From: Trileptium ribeirensis
Taxonomy: Eukaryota; Nematoda; Enoplea; Enoplida; Thoracostomopsidae
Direction of reading: 5' to 3'
NCBI GenBank assembly: GCA_030248225.1
Contig: JASANE010011753.1
Coordinates: forward strand, 25,216 to 89,215
Length of the DNA: 64,000 bases
In this document: piece after piece, positions 33,958-44,671 of the stretch
Layout: the number at the start of each line of letters is the position of its first letter
How positions within the stretch are numbered: position 1 is the first letter of the stretch
Translations under genes and position numbers: made by a program
The notes under the pieces: generated by a model
Database searches by the model: none
What the model was told of the DNA's origin: nothing
Seen by the model: the letters and a program-made list of their open reading frames with translations, nothing else

Positions 33958-34890
33958 CTAATCCCCATTGTTAAAGGTTCTTTTCCTCGCCCTCCTATCG
34001 AAATATTGTGTTTGCGCTAGGAATAATCTTTTCCGAACTTGTTCCCATGCTGCCGTTAGTTTATCGATTAGTTGGGGCGCGTATCCTTCATCGGTAGTTG
34101 CTGTTAAATATCCATGGATTGGATTTTCTCCTGGTAGATCAGGGTCACGGCCATGTAGTAGAAAACATGTCCAGAAATTCAACCCATTTATCTGGGACTA
34201 GTTTTGTTGTTAGTTTCACCATCGCTTTGAGTGTTTGGTTCCATCATTCAACGAGTCCGTTAGCTTGATGGTGGTATGGTGCTGAATACACCTTCTTTGT
34301 TCCAACTTGTGCCTCTTCTTTCGTAAAATTTTCGGCCGTAAAATAGGATCCTTGATCGGTTAATACTACTCGGGGGACTTCATGTCGGCACACGATTCTT
34401 TCGATAAAAAGTTTGGTGAATGCGTTGGCTGTTTGATCTGGCACTGCGAACGCTTCAGGCCATTTCTTGAAGTGATCCATGAAGCAGATGATGTATTTGT
34501 TGCAGGATTGGGTTGGTGATAAGGGTCCAATGATGTCGATGCCTAGCATGTGAAATGGTGCTAGGGCTTTGATTCGTTGAAGCGGGGTTTCTTCGTTTCG
34601 GTCCATGTCGAAATCGACCCGCAAGGAATACATTCTTCGATGTGTTGTCGTAGCTCGCGGGTCATGTTTGGCCAGAAAAATTTCCTCGTCATCTTCGACC
34701 ATACTTTCTCGAATCCCAACTGTCATCCGTACTTTGATGTGTGGTACATTTCGAATAGCGGTCGTCGGAATTCGGCAGGTACCACAATCTGGAATTCCCA
34801 TGGTTCGGTTTGTTGTGGTCGATCCTTTCTTCGTAATCAATACAGGGTGTCGCCGAAAATAAATTGGTGTTCATGTGCCATGATCCATTT
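33958..34890 (-). pseudogene. gypsy element: integrase (HHCC, DDE core, C-terminal part)
   Basis: The zinc-binding domain is recognisable near 34780-34640 (LFEMYHTSKYG, FFWPNMTRELRQHIEEC), with a stop near the second His. The core in the 198-codon frame 34840-34244 shows GIDIIGPL (Asp), LTDQGSYF (Asp) and HHQANGLVE (Glu), the complete DDE set. 34182-33958 (FLLHGRDPDLPGENP, a LTAAWEQVRKRLFLAQTQY segment) is the downstream helix region. The enzyme would insert the DNA copy into the genome. Confidence 0.88.
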
Positions 34891-35050
34891 CTTTTCGAAT
34901 TCGTGGGTTGTATCCAGGAATTCGTGGTGCTCGATATAGTGTTTGAACGAGTGGATACATGGATCTTCGTTTTGTGCTCATACCAATTTATCCGGTGTCC
35001 ACGGTGGTTTTAGTCGAAAGTATTGTGAGTACACCTCGGTTTAGGTTATT

Positions 35051-35929
35051 TCAGGTTCTTCGGGTTGGTCCAATTCTTCCTCCGATTCCATTCTTTCTTT
35101 TTGTTTTTCGTTTGGTTCCACTCTTTGGTCCGTTTCTACCAGTGCTTCCACTCGAACTTTCTTCCTTGGTTGCTCCGTTTGTTTTTATTCGTTTAAGAGT
35201 TCCAGTATCTATACTATCTTCTTCTTCCGAGATTTCTTCTATCATCGGTTGATTATCTTCTTCACTTTCGTCGCTAATTGTTATTAGGTTTTTGTTCGAT
35301 GAACTCTTTTGTTGTTGTTCACTTCATTTATTGGGTCCGTTCTTTCTTTGATCACTCTTTTGGCTTTGTGGGTCTTGCAGACCTTTCTTTCCTTGTTTCT
35401 TCTGATTGTACATCCTCTGTCCACCACCGGTTACTAGTTCTTTGCCTCTTCCGGTTTCGTTTTTACTTTCGATATCAGACCACTGACTGTCGTCTCCTTG
35501 CATTGATTGAACTTGTATCTCTGTTTCGAATATTAAAGATACATCCGAATAAGATTCTTCTTGATCCACTACAGCTATCGGATACGTTTTAGTTCCTTGA
35601 TTTCTTATACGTTGATCTTCCTTGAGTTCTTGTTCTTTTTGCGTCTTCTTACTGGCTTCTTTCGTTCTTATTTGGATCGCTTGTTGTTGGTTTCCGCCAG
35701 TTCTTTTGGTGACCAGCGGTTTGTACTGGTTCTTTACTTCTTCACCATCCGATTCCAAGTTCTCGGTTCCAGGGACTACAGGTGGTCTTGACATGAAATC
35801 TGCGTTCTGGTGGTATCGTACCGGTATGTATACGATTGTGTACTCGTACTCGACGATCTTGTTGGCCATTCGCACGGTCATTTTTTTCCAAAGGTCGTTT
35901 CTTATTGAGAATCTGGACCAATGGTGCAT
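35051..35929 (-). pseudogene. gypsy element: RNase H end and long charged linker
   Basis: 35929-35324 starts with the end of RNase H (VYIPVRYHQNADFMSRPP, matching the Y.PG..N..AD.LSR pattern). It continues as about 150 residues rich in Lys, Gln, Glu and Ser without a fold I recognise. 35245-35051 goes on in the same style (EEISEEEDSIDTGTLKR, KSGTKRKTKRKNG). Such a long charged insert between RNase H and integrase is unusual for gypsy elements. Confidence 0.6.
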
Positions 35930-36260
35930 GGTCCGTAATTATCGTTGTATGATTTCCCAATAAGTACGGCCTGAAGTGGTGACCCGCACGGATTACTGCC
36001 AGGCATTCTTGTTCCGTAATCGAGTACCGGGTTTCTTCATCGCGGTACTTGTTGCTTCCATAATGGATCACATGTTCGTTCAACGCTTCGTCTTCTTGAG
36101 ATAGGATATATCCGATGCCATGTTTGCTTGCCTCGTTGTACAGGATAAACGGCTTGTACGGATCTGAGTATCCCAATACTGGAGGTGTTATCATCTTGGT
36201 CTTCAGGGTATGGAATGCTTGCTGGGAATCTTCCGTCCACAATTGACTGAACTTCACCAT
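35742..36260 (-). pseudogene. gypsy element: RNase H
   Basis: A 172-codon frame: FSQLWTEDSQQAFHTLK (the connection leading into RNase H), FILYNEASKHGIGYILSQ (the usual first Asp is Asn, in LYNEAS), a YSITEQECLAVIRAG segment (Glu) and TTIITDHAPLVQIL (Asp). The family pattern is L.tDAS..g.GavLsQ, so the first catalytic Asp is lost. A frame change follows into 35929-35324. Confidence 0.85.
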
Positions 36261-36367
36261 TTTTGATCGTTTGTTGGTAATGTCGTAAAGTGGCGCTGCT
36301 ATTGTTCCACAGTCGGGTACAAATTGTCTATAGTATCCGGTTAACCCAAGAAAGCTCTTTAGTTGCG

Positions 36368-37303
36368 TTACCGTCTTCGGTTTCGAGAAGTTCTGTATCT
36401 TCTCGATCTTCCAGGGTCCGCTGAAATTACTTTGTTCGACACGACGTATCCCAGGAACGGGATTTCTTCTTTCAGGAATTCACACTTTGATCCTTTTGCT
36501 TTGAAGTTCGCTTCGCTGAGACGTCGTAGTATCTGGTTGATGTCGTACAAATGGTCCCAGTATGACGTTGAAAATATTATAATTCATCGAGGTAGCATAA
36601 GCACGATTCCATCAGGACGCCCGCTAGGACCAGTTGCATCATTATTTGGAATGTTGCGGGGGCGTTTGTCAATCCGAACAGCATGACGTTGAACTCGAAT
36701 AGACCATCGTGACAGATGAAAACGGCTTTTCTTTATCTTGTTGGTTCATCGGGACTTGCTAGTATCCCGACTTGGGGTCCAAGGTTGAAAAATACTTCGC
36801 TCCGCGTAACGCATCCAACATCTCATCAATTCGTGGTAACGGAAAGCTATCACGCTTTGTGATTAAGTTGAGTATTCTGTAGGCTGCACAGAATCTGTTC
36901 GATCCATCTTTCTTGTTGGTCACTACGATCGGCCCATGGGCTATATGATCTTCTGATCACTCCTTGATCCAACATTTCTTGGACTTGCTCACTCGCTTGG
37001 TTCCGATCCACATACGACAGGCGTCGCATTGGTTTTTGCACCGGTTTCTCGACCGTGGTTTAGATGTAATGTTCCACCTGCGTGTTGATCCCGATGCCGA
37101 AATCCGATTTCGAAAACGTCTTGGTAGTTGTGGAGTATGGTTGCCAAGTATGCCTTCCCTTCTTCATCGGTAACGGGTTTTTCCGAATCGATTTCGGCCG
37201 GAAGTTCAATACTGTTCATGTGCTCCGTTTGTCGTATCACTTGTTCTTGAAATTGTTCAATGTTGAACCGTCGTTGTTCTTTCTTGGACTTCCGTATCCA
37301 CAA
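36368..37303 (-). pseudogene. gypsy element: reverse transcriptase
   Basis: 37303-36989 is the RT N-terminal region (LATILHNYQDVFEIG, with the HxT/LHLN segment). 37041-36850 has KPMRRLSYVDRNQASEQV, EMLDQGVIRRSYSPWA, then a frame change. The catalytic YLDD box lies at about 36582-36592 but is disrupted: YLD is followed by a small deletion that shifts frame. 36550-36368 (LRRLSEANFKAKGSKCEFLK, IPFLGYVVS) is the thumb. The enzyme would copy element RNA into DNA; it is inactive here. Confidence 0.85.
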
Positions 37304-37403
37304 GCGATATCGTTCGTGGATTCCTTATCAGGATTTCACCGTTCCATGATTTGATTATCGGTTTCCCTCTTTTTTCAACTGTAGTCCATTCCGACTCTTC
37401 TTC

Positions 37404-37975
37404 CTACTTTCTTGTTTGATTGTTTACTTCTTTTAGTTTAAACCGACCGATCGCTCCTTGTGCTTTCTCCTCCTCTACCACTGTTTTCACGATCGTTTCT
37501 TCCACCTTCCGTACCAGCGGTTGATCTTCAATTATCTCCATCTCAACTGTGTTTAGGTTGCACACCGGTATCATGATGTTGCCTTCTTTTACTTTGGCGA
37601 TACTGTTCGGTATTGCCAATCCGTTATTGGTTTTCAACAATGGTTCCACCACTACCGTGTCACCTTTTTTTTGCTCCTTCCGGGATCTTCACTTCAATAA
37701 ATTTCGCTGACTATGGTGGGATCACGTGTCTATACGAACACTTGCAAATTTCTATGTGATGGTCGTCTTCTTGACTGATCGAACCCATTTCGTTGGACAT
37801 TCAACAGTGTGGTATCGGTTGAGCGTTCATCTTGATTCGCAGTTCTTGGTAATCAATCACCAATTCGAACGCTACTAAGAAATCGTGTCCATATATCGCG
37901 ACTTTCGGAAAGTTCTTGATTACGATGAACCGGATCTTATGTACTTTCTTTTCGTGGTGGACTTGTACTTGGGTT
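37404..37975 (-). pseudogene. gypsy element: second, diverged copy of the protease-spacer block
   Basis: The block IKNFPK(I/V)AIYGHDFL to VEPLLKTNNGLAIPNS to PVCNLN occurs here again, offset by about 420 bp from the copy at 37980-38400. Nucleotide difference is roughly 20%, too much for a simple slippage product. A join between two diverged element copies near 37977 is more likely. It reads on into KVEETIVKTVVEEEKAQGAIGRFKL, then RT. Confidence 0.7.
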
Positions 37976-38467
37976 TAGGTTGCATACTGGCACCATTATA
38001 TTGCGTTTTTCTACTTTGATAACGCTATTTGGTATTGCTAGTCCATTATTAGTTTTTAGTAATGGTTCCACTATTATCATATTACCCTCATTTACTCCAT
38101 CTGGCACTTTTGCTTCGATTAAGTTTGCCGACCATGGCGGAATTACTTGCTTATACGAACATTTGCATATTTCAATTTGATTGTCCTCTATTCCTTTGGT
38201 CGTTCCCATTTCGTTGATTCGCCAATTGTGGGGTATCGGTTTATCGTTCATTTTGATTCTCAGTTGTTGGTAATCGATCACTAGTTCGAAAGCTGCCAAG
38301 AAATCGTGACCGTATATCGCAATTTTTGGAAAGTTTTTGATTAGAATGAATCGGATTTTGCGTATTTTCGCTTCCAAGTGGACTTGTACGAAGAAATAGC
38401 CCACTGCTCTTTCCGCTAACTCGCCATTGAATATCACAGCATACAATGCTGTTTCCCGGAGTGGCAA
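37937..38467 (-). pseudogene. gypsy element: protease C-terminus and spacer
   Basis: A 176-codon frame continuing the protease: AVIFNGELAERAV, IRFILIKNFPKIAIYGHDFL, and FELVIDYQQLRIKM. The IxGxDFL..ID pattern is the C-terminal half of gypsy proteases. The following segment (PHNWRINEMG, CKCSYKQVIPP, a VEPLLKTNNGLAIPNS stretch, PVCNLN) is the spacer towards RT. A second, diverged copy of the same block follows at 37404-37975. Confidence 0.75.
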
Positions 38468-38512
38468 ATGTTTGAAATGTTTGTTACATTGTTACTCGCT
38501 GATAATCGCGAT

Positions 38513-39151
38513 TTACGATCCGGTATCGACTAATCCTCGCAATCTTTTATTGCCATCCGGATATGTACCAATGTAATATCTTGATATGACCGTCGGATCG
38601 TTGCATGATTCATGTTCCTGTGCTTCATTAACTTGGTTCACTTCTATAAACTTTATTGTTTCTTCATCTAATGATATGTCCACGATTTTCTCCGATTTGT
38701 TTTGAAGGCCTCTTTGTCGCTCCGCTACACTCGATTTTGATAATTGGTTTCTCGTTTCTCCATTTGACTGACTCGGTCGATTCGGTACTACTCTGTAGCG
38801 ATTTTGATTCTGTTGTTGATTTGTTCTTTGATTCTCTCTTGTGTTTTGACCGGAGTTTCTTGAAAAACATTGCTCCGCTTTATGACCCAACTTTCCACAC
38901 TTGTTGTATCTCGGCGATGTTTGATTCATTAATGATTGCCGTATTTGTGGCTGATCGTTTGCCAATGGTACTGGCATTCTTTGCTGTTGTTGCCAGTTAC
39001 TTTGAGGTTGCATTGGTTGCTGTTGTATCTGCGAGGGTATATTATTTGTGGTATTGGTTGTTGTATTCCCGTCTGTCCATTTTGTGACTGTATTGGTTGT
39101 GGATAATTCAAATCCACCTGTTTTGTCATTATTGGTATCGGCATCACCCAT
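38513..39151 (-). pseudogene. gypsy element: gag zinc knuckle and start of protease
   Basis: A 212-codon frame: Gln-rich spacer, then a CCHC knuckle whose first Cys has become Tyr (YNKCGKLGHKAEQCF), a basic Asn/Arg/Gln-rich stretch, and at the extreme C-terminus RLRGLVDTGS, the catalytic Asp-Thr-Gly of retroviral-type proteases. A stop follows directly. Gag and protease therefore read continuously, as in many gypsy elements with fused gag-pol. The lost Cys would weaken RNA binding. Confidence 0.8.
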
Positions 39152-39678
39152 GGCTGTATCATTTGCTCTTGTTTCGGTTGCTGTAATCGTATCGATTGAT
39201 TATTCCACCGTTGTGCACGCCATTGTATTTGTAGTCGTTGTACTCTCGATTGCCACATCCCTTGATCGGTGTTTGGTCTTATTTGAGTTTGATTCGATCG
39301 ATTTGATTGAATTTCTCGATATTTTGACCGTTGTTAATTCATGCTTTGTAGGCCTTCGGTCATTTGTCGATCTAACTTTTCGACTGCCTCCGCTTTTTCT
39401 GACAATGATAAGAAACTTTAATCTTTTGCTGCACATAATCGGTTTCGAATTTCATCTTTTAAACTCGTGACTAGTGCTGACTTGAGGACTTCTTCGATGA
39501 TTCACTCAGGTGCGCCTTTCGTGGTAGTTTCGCGTTACGTAGACTCGTAATTCGTATACTAAACCTTTGACCATTTTTGTTTGCCGTAGGCTTTGCAATT
39601 TGTTCATGTGATTCGTCAATGTTTTTGGCACATCGAATCGTTCTTTGAATTTTCGACTCATTCGTTATAATTGTTCAA

Positions 39679-40056
39679 TTATTTGGTTTTTTCGAGTGTC
39701 AATACTTTGATGTATTCTGCTTTTCCTCGCAGTTTTGCTTTGCATACCCGAAGTTTTTCTCGTTCATCATCGATACCACCTTGAGTCAATGGTTTTTCAA
39801 ATTCCTTACAGAATTTTTCGAAACTCGCATCGCCTTTGTACGGTTGTAGGTTCCGTACTTCGTTTTCCAATTTGACCAATATTGCTTGGCCAGTCGCCAG
39901 TTGTATCAACATTCGGTATTTGTGCGATTCCTTGGTTGCTACTTTGATTAACGCCTCGATCAATTGTTGGTTCATCGTCACTAGCTCATTATTTTGTTGA
40001 CCTTGATTACTGATTTGGTTCATTGTTGCTTGTTGTGGTTGTTGATACTGGTACAT
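39679..40056 (-). pseudogene. gypsy element: gag capsid-like segment
   Basis: A 125-codon frame with a Gln-rich start followed by KYRMLIQLATGQ, a LENEVRNLQPYKGD stretch, FEKFCKEFEKPL and KLRVCKAKLRGKAEYI. The spacing of a YKGD/FDGD-like turn, an F..F helix and an L.G.A helix is typical of retrotransposon gag capsid N-terminal domains. The protein would assemble the particle around element RNA. The frame continues with breaks to the zinc knuckle region at 39151. Confidence 0.65.
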
Positions 40057-40309
40057 GTATGGTGTTTTCTGTTGCTAATGGCGCCCAGGGATTAGTCATT
40101 AAATTGTTTGTAGCGCATGGCATTTGATTTCCTTGTGGGGCTATTGGTGTTATACCATAACATTTATGTACCCCATTTTGAATTGCGCCAGTAGCTATTC
40201 CCTGATGTTGGTTCTACGTATTTGTTGTTTGAAATTCACCACGATTTGTTGTTAAATAACTTGATATTAATGATTTTCGTTTTATAATACTACTACTATA
40301 CTACTACTA

Positions 40310-40445
40310 CGTACCTAAATATACGGAAAAGTGTATATAAAATATATAATTATATATATTATATACACTTTAATATATATAATTTATATATATATAAGTA
40401 TGTATAAATTCGAAAATCCCCCCCGAGCTCGAGCTGGGCCCCCCC
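40310..40445. repeat. AT-dinucleotide tract followed by a C-rich patch
   Basis: TATATA-type repeats at 40330-40405, then CCCCCCCGAGCTCGAGCTGG and a GGCCCCCCCAG/GCCCCCCTT patch to ~40461. On the minus strand this reads as purine-rich GGGGGG runs, which could mimic a polypurine tract but sit on the gag side, where a tract is not expected. Confidence 0.6.
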
Positions 40446-40448
40446 AGA

Positions 40449-40847
40449 TCAGCCCCCCTTGATTTTGGAGCTTAGGCAGAAGCCAGTCGTACCACCATTA
40501 ATTACAACACGTGGTACTTGTATTTGATTCCATCCATTCGCTAATTGATTTGTACTACTCCGTTTCCTGTTTACGCCCATTCTTAATTGATTGGGTTGCT
40601 CGTTTCCTTGCATTGTATTTGTAGCTTGGTCATGATTCATACCAAACAGTATTTGGTTTGAGTCAATTGCTTCTTTATGAATACCACATTGATCACAAAT
40701 CGTTTGATCATTATTTGGTTTGAATTGTCGTTCTTTTTGTACACCCCGTTGATCGTTATTTAATTCCATCTGATCGTTATTGTCGTTACTTTGTATTTGA
40801 ATCATACCTTTTTGATTTTGGTCTATACCATTTTGGTTATAGTTCAT
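40449..40847 (-). pseudogene. gypsy element: Gln/Asn-rich N-terminal gag region
   Basis: A 132-codon frame rich in Asn, Gln and Asp (NYNQNGIDQNQKG, NNDQTICDQCGIHKE) with one Cys-x2-Cys pair. It lies upstream of the capsid-like segment on the same strand. Low-complexity N/Q-rich starts occur in some gypsy gag proteins. There is no clear domain, so assignment rests on position. The AT-dinucleotide repeat 40320-40400 separates it from the next gag segment, so it may instead be leader sequence or another insertion. Confidence 0.4.
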
Positions 40848-40849
40848 AC

Positions 40850-42736
40850 CACGTTACATTGCTTTTGTTTCGGTACGCATTCGGCCGTCTCGGGATTGTC
40901 CCAAGTTGATGTAGACTTGTATTCGTTTGGCTTGTTTCGAGTCGGGTTCCACTTTGGATTCCATATCTTTTATTATTCATCATTAATTGTTGTTGTTGTT
41001 GCTGTTCCGATATTTGTGGACTATTAGTTTTTATTACGATATAAGTAAATTTTTGTTTTGGCTTTTGCCTTATTTGGGGCTGGGGTCAATTTTAAATTTT
41101 TGTGAAAATACTGACCAACTTATTTTATTAAAAATGTTCCCCACTTTTACACGACATGGTGGTCAGCATGTTATTTTCTATGATTTTAATTGGGGTAAGG
41201 GTGGACTATAATTTATTATGCCGGCTATCGGATTATTAAATTAGGGCGGGATTCTTCACTCGAAGATGTGTGGTCCGTACGCGTGGCCAGTAGTATGCCG
41301 GTGGGGAATTATGATAACTTTCCTTGGCGTGCGTTTACTTTCCCGTACCTTATTCTATTTGGCGTTGCGGCGTGACCACTTCGATTAGCTCATCCCTTGG
41401 TTCCGGTATGAAGTCAACAGAGCCGAAGTTAGAATGTTTATTTAACAGTTAGTATAATACGCCAATATTTATTGCACACCGATTCGGTTCCCGTTATTTA
41501 GTATGTTTACAATTAGACCATCTATGCCTGGTTAAGTAACAGGACGTAACCGGAATTCTGGTTCCGGTTCCGGCGAAAATCTTGTTCTGGTTGCGGTTCC
41601 GGCAAAGGGCAAAAACCATACCGGATCCGGAATTCGGGTTTAAAAATTTTGTTTGAAATTTTCCACGTTTTTTGCTTCATCCTGTAATCCAAACATATGT
41701 GATATATATTATACAATGATCAAGCTTCGATACAACCAAGCAAAAGAAAAGATTAACTAGCCAATTTGCCGTGTGAAACGTAAGTAGGGCACATAATTTG
41801 AGCAGGAATTTTTCATAACAACCTGCATTAGTTTGTTAAATCAAAGCCAGGTCGATGCTTGTAGCAGCTATTTTACACATCCAGAAGTCTGTGGGATACG
41901 TTTGAATTAAACCGGTCCAACTCGGTAACAGAGTATGGCTTACGCAGAAGTACTTAGGGTATGCTTGGCTAACATAAACTGCGTCAAGCACCCGCCAGTG
42001 CGCTTGTAAACGTGGTAAATCAGTCTAAACTGAAGTAAACTAACGTTATCTGCAACGCAGCTAGAAACTGCTTTCTTGGCAATGAACTGTATTTATTGAA
42101 ACTGTACGAGCAGCATCACAATGTGTCTCATTTATAGCATTCTGATTAGAAAGTTATCATCATTATGATCTAACTGACGGGCACTGTTTGTCCATCGCTA
42201 ACCTAAACAGTGTCTCTGACCACTGATCAGAAAATTACCTTCTATTATTTTCTCTTAGAATCATATAAACCAATAATTTTAAGTTTCCTACAGAATAACA
42301 TGCAACAAACGTATGTGTAGTAAAGGGAGGCGACTGGAGACAGAGCGAAAGTGTGTATTCTACACTCCAAGCTTTGTAAACACATTCGATTTAACGCAGT
42401 ATACGAAATGGTGTATAGTGGAAGACATTTTTTGCTCTGAATGGCCAAAAGCCGAAATATTTGATCGATAAATAAACATTATTAGCTTCCTCAGTCTCTT
42501 TAAAGTTTCAGAAAGGCAATAATACCATCGCAATACATTAAGTTTAATGTAAAAGTTATTTTTAATGCATTTTAAATCCACTATACCTTCATTTCTTCCA
42601 TCATCTGTTTTACTACGTATATAATATAAATTTCGAAGACCAGGTTCCGGTTCCGGATACGGTTTAAATGGACGGTTCCAATTATTCCCTGTATAAGTAC
42701 GAACGCTTTCACCACTCGTGTCAGAAAAACACCACT
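40850..42736. other. No gene; two patches of GGTTCCGG-type repeats
   Basis: Where a 5' LTR of the gypsy element would lie I find no sequence repeated at its far end. Patches at 41545-41645 and 42640-42670 share GGTTCCGGTTCCGG and CGGTTTAAA or CGGGTTTAAA motifs in the same orientation about 1 kb apart. The rest is AT-rich, with no domain in any frame. Confidence 0.45.
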
Positions 42737-42759
42737 AGAGTTTCGGCGCTCCTTGGGTT

Positions 42760-43065
42760 GGGGGGAAACATCAGGGAAGGGGCCCACCATCTTTTCAGGT
42801 ATAGCCCCCATAGTCTCTGGACCCCCAATCATCTCTCACCCCCAAAACCGATCTCTTCGAGATCAGGGTCACCCCTTTTCAGGTATAACCTCCGATATGC
42901 TGATTCAACATTCTTTTATTTTCGGATTTTTGGGGGATATAGAGGCTTTCTGGCAATTTTTTTCCTAAAGCTTCGCTTTAAGATTTTTCCGCCTAAACCC
43001 CCGGGGGGTAATTTTTCCCGCTCTTTCCAATGGAGAAGGTTTCATGACTCTATCTCTTAAGAGGG
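42760..43065 (-). other. Merlin 2 conserved 3' subterminal domain
   Basis: Counterpart of 22440-22735. The hairpin GATCTC-TTC-GAGATC lies at 42850-42864 (plus strand). The near-identical block around 42800-42845 reads, on the element strand, GGGGGTGAGAGATGATTGGG. A further hairpin-like AAAGC-GAA-GCTTT is at about 42966-42978, matching AGCGAAGC in Merlin 1. Confidence 0.65.
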
Positions 43066-43341
43066 TTTCAGCAAGGGGCCCTAATTTCAGAGTTCGGAAT
43101 TTTTTTAAAAATGTGGATTTTGGGTTTTTTTACATTTTTTACCATAACTTCTTACTGGATGGACCGATTTGGCTCAAGTTTGGACATGAAATAGAAGGTC
43201 CCATGCGCTATCGAATGTGTATGGTACGAATCCGTAGGTAGTCAGGGTAACATATGGAGCCCGATACTGGCAATGCAAGCGAAAACTCATATTTTTAAAT
43301 GAAATTCTTATGCGTTTAAATGGATGGATTTTTGGCATTGG

Positions 43342-44262
43342 TCATATCGTGGTTAAAGTACGGTGGAACAATATGTCGGGTATGCCTTGTCGACGCCTCA
43401 TGAAGTTCTTAAGGGTTCCCCAGAGGCCATCGATGTTCTGGGTGTGGGCATGGACGTTGTCTGGGTTAACGAACTGGCGGTTGTGATGATTGACCGTTGC
43501 ATGAAGATATGGCTGCGGATGGGGTAAGCGGCGGAGACCTTGGACATAAGTTTGGTAACTATCCGTGATGACGCGTGTGCCTGGCCGTATATGTTGCTGG
43601 ATAAGAGGTATGATGGTCGCAGCGGTACGATTAGCAACCGAAAACAAAAGGCAGTTGCCGGTTTGACGCTCGATCATGCCGACGACCCATCCATGTTCCC
43701 TTCTGGGCATGCCGCGGTTATATTTTTGCCGAAAGAACATGGATTCGTCCACCTCAACATCAAGGCCTGGCCCTCCGAGTACAGTATTTTGGCAGTGTTG
43801 ATTATCGTAGGCGACAGCAATGTCACGATAGTAGTTATACCAATTCGTTGCTGTGTCTGATGCAATGTTAGCCTGCTGCATAATCCATTCAGTGGGCAAA
43901 TTGTCGATGTAGGCAAACATTACCAAAAGTGCAGTGAACAAGGAGATGTGTTGGCCGGCAAAGAATGAGTTATGGCGTATAGAGGACTTGTGGCGACATG
44001 CTTTGCATCGCCATTCATAATTGTCACCTCGGCCAAAGTCGCCTCGAGCCGCTAGATACATGGCCTCGCCGCACTCACAGTTCCGAGAATTTGCAGTTAA
44101 ACCCCATTCAGCCGCTAGTTCTATTATGTCGTCATATGTCCGACATTGCTGTACAAATTGGGTGTAGGTCATACGAATGTTATCAACATTGTTCCGTTGA
44201 AAAACTCTAATAGGGTTAATAATGTTAAATCTGTTATTTGTTGGCCGTCCGCGGGCAGCCAT
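43342..44262 (-). CDS. Merlin 2 transposase, nearly complete (C-terminus shortened)
   Basis: A 306-codon open frame. Zinc ribbon: Cys62-x-Cys64 and Cys86-x2-Cys89. Putative helix-turn-helix: about 120-150 (EWIMQQANIASDTATNWYN). DDE-type core: VEVDES (Asp172), VITDSYQTY (Asp234), VNHHNRQFVNP, then HTQNIDGLW, where the third acidic residue is Asp278 instead of the family Glu; spacing Asp234-Asp278 equals that in Merlin 1. It belongs to the ISXO2/IS1595-like (Merlin) transposases, which move DNA by cut and paste. Relative to Merlin 1 about 27 C-terminal residues (the Y..E..WR segment) are missing after LFHRTL, so activity is doubtful. Start chosen at the first Met, 35 codons upstream of a segment conserved in both copies. 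Confidence 0.9.
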   Translation of the reverse strand: MAARGRPTNNRFNIINPIRVFQRNNVDNIRMTYTQFVQQCRTYDDIIELAAEWGLTANSRNCECGEAMYLAARGDFGRGDNYEWRCKACRHKSSIRHNSFFAGQHISLFTALLVMFAYIDNLPTEWIMQQANIASDTATNWYNYYRDIAVAYDNQHCQNTVLGGPGLDVEVDESMFFRQKYNRGMPRREHGWVVGMIERQTGNCLLFSVANRTAATIIPLIQQHIRPGTRVITDSYQTYVQGLRRLPHPQPYLHATVNHHNRQFVNPDNVHAHTQNIDGLWGTLKNFMRRRQGIPDILFHRTLTTI

Positions 44263-44671
44263 TACTATATTTAATGTGATTTTATTGAAATTGCCTGAAA
44301 GTTAAGAAACAGTTTATATCGTTGAAGTCGTCTCGTGGAGCTCAGTAGTTCGAAAATGGTTTTCAGCCATAACTAGCGAGAGTGAAAATATCATGATAAA
44401 TAAATAAGGCACGGTTGAATTGTCTCGTCATTCTGCGTGTATCTGTGCTACTTATGTCTATTTTGCTCATAAAAATTTTTTCTCGATTTTTCAACCTACC
44501 GGGTCGCCCTTAGTACTGAGGGCAAAATTTGAAAAATTTCAAAGTTGTTGGAATATGGTCAAATGTGGTACCGTTGAACTCGCCTCGTCGAGCTGAGTCG
44601 AATGGTACCAAAATCATCGCTGTACGAAGATTTCCTGATTTTCCCCCCAACCCAAGGAGTGCCAGAGTTTC

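Larger units (their letters stand above)
29100..40850 (-). mobile_element. Ty3/gypsy-type LTR retrotransposon with PHD finger and extra ORF, decayed
   Basis: Read on the minus strand: Gln/Asn-rich gag start (40847), capsid-like segment (40056-39679), zinc knuckle (39151-38513), aspartic protease (LVDTGS at ~38520), RT, RNase H, integrase (DDE), a PHD finger (to ~33530), then a long extra ORF to ~29169. The protease-RT-RNase H-integrase order is the Ty3/gypsy order. Every domain is broken by frameshifts or stops. I could not find a matching pair of LTRs or a primer-binding site, so the true ends are unknown; ~11.7 kb of internal sequence is long for the family. Confidence 0.85.
42745..44663 (-). 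mobile_element. Merlin 2: Merlin/IS1595-type transposon with 8-bp target duplication
   Basis: The termini are inverted: GGCGCTCCTTGGGTTGGGGG at 42745 and, reverse-complemented from 44663, GGCACTCCTTGGGTTGGGGG. They differ at one of the first 24 bases. AGAGTTTC flanks it on both sides (42737-42744 and 44664-44671), an exact 8-bp duplication. It is 1,919 bp long and carries one transposase gene on the minus strand, plus the 3' subterminal domain shared with Merlin 1. Well-preserved ends and duplication indicate a fairly recent insertion. Confidence 0.95.

Noticed and set aside
38656..39470. Overlapping plus-strand frames of 140-143 codons
   Set aside because: Antisense of Gln/Asn-rich gag sequence.
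40418..40461. C-rich patch as the polypurine tract of the gypsy element
   Set aside because: It lies on the gag side, where the primer site and not the polypurine tract would be expected.
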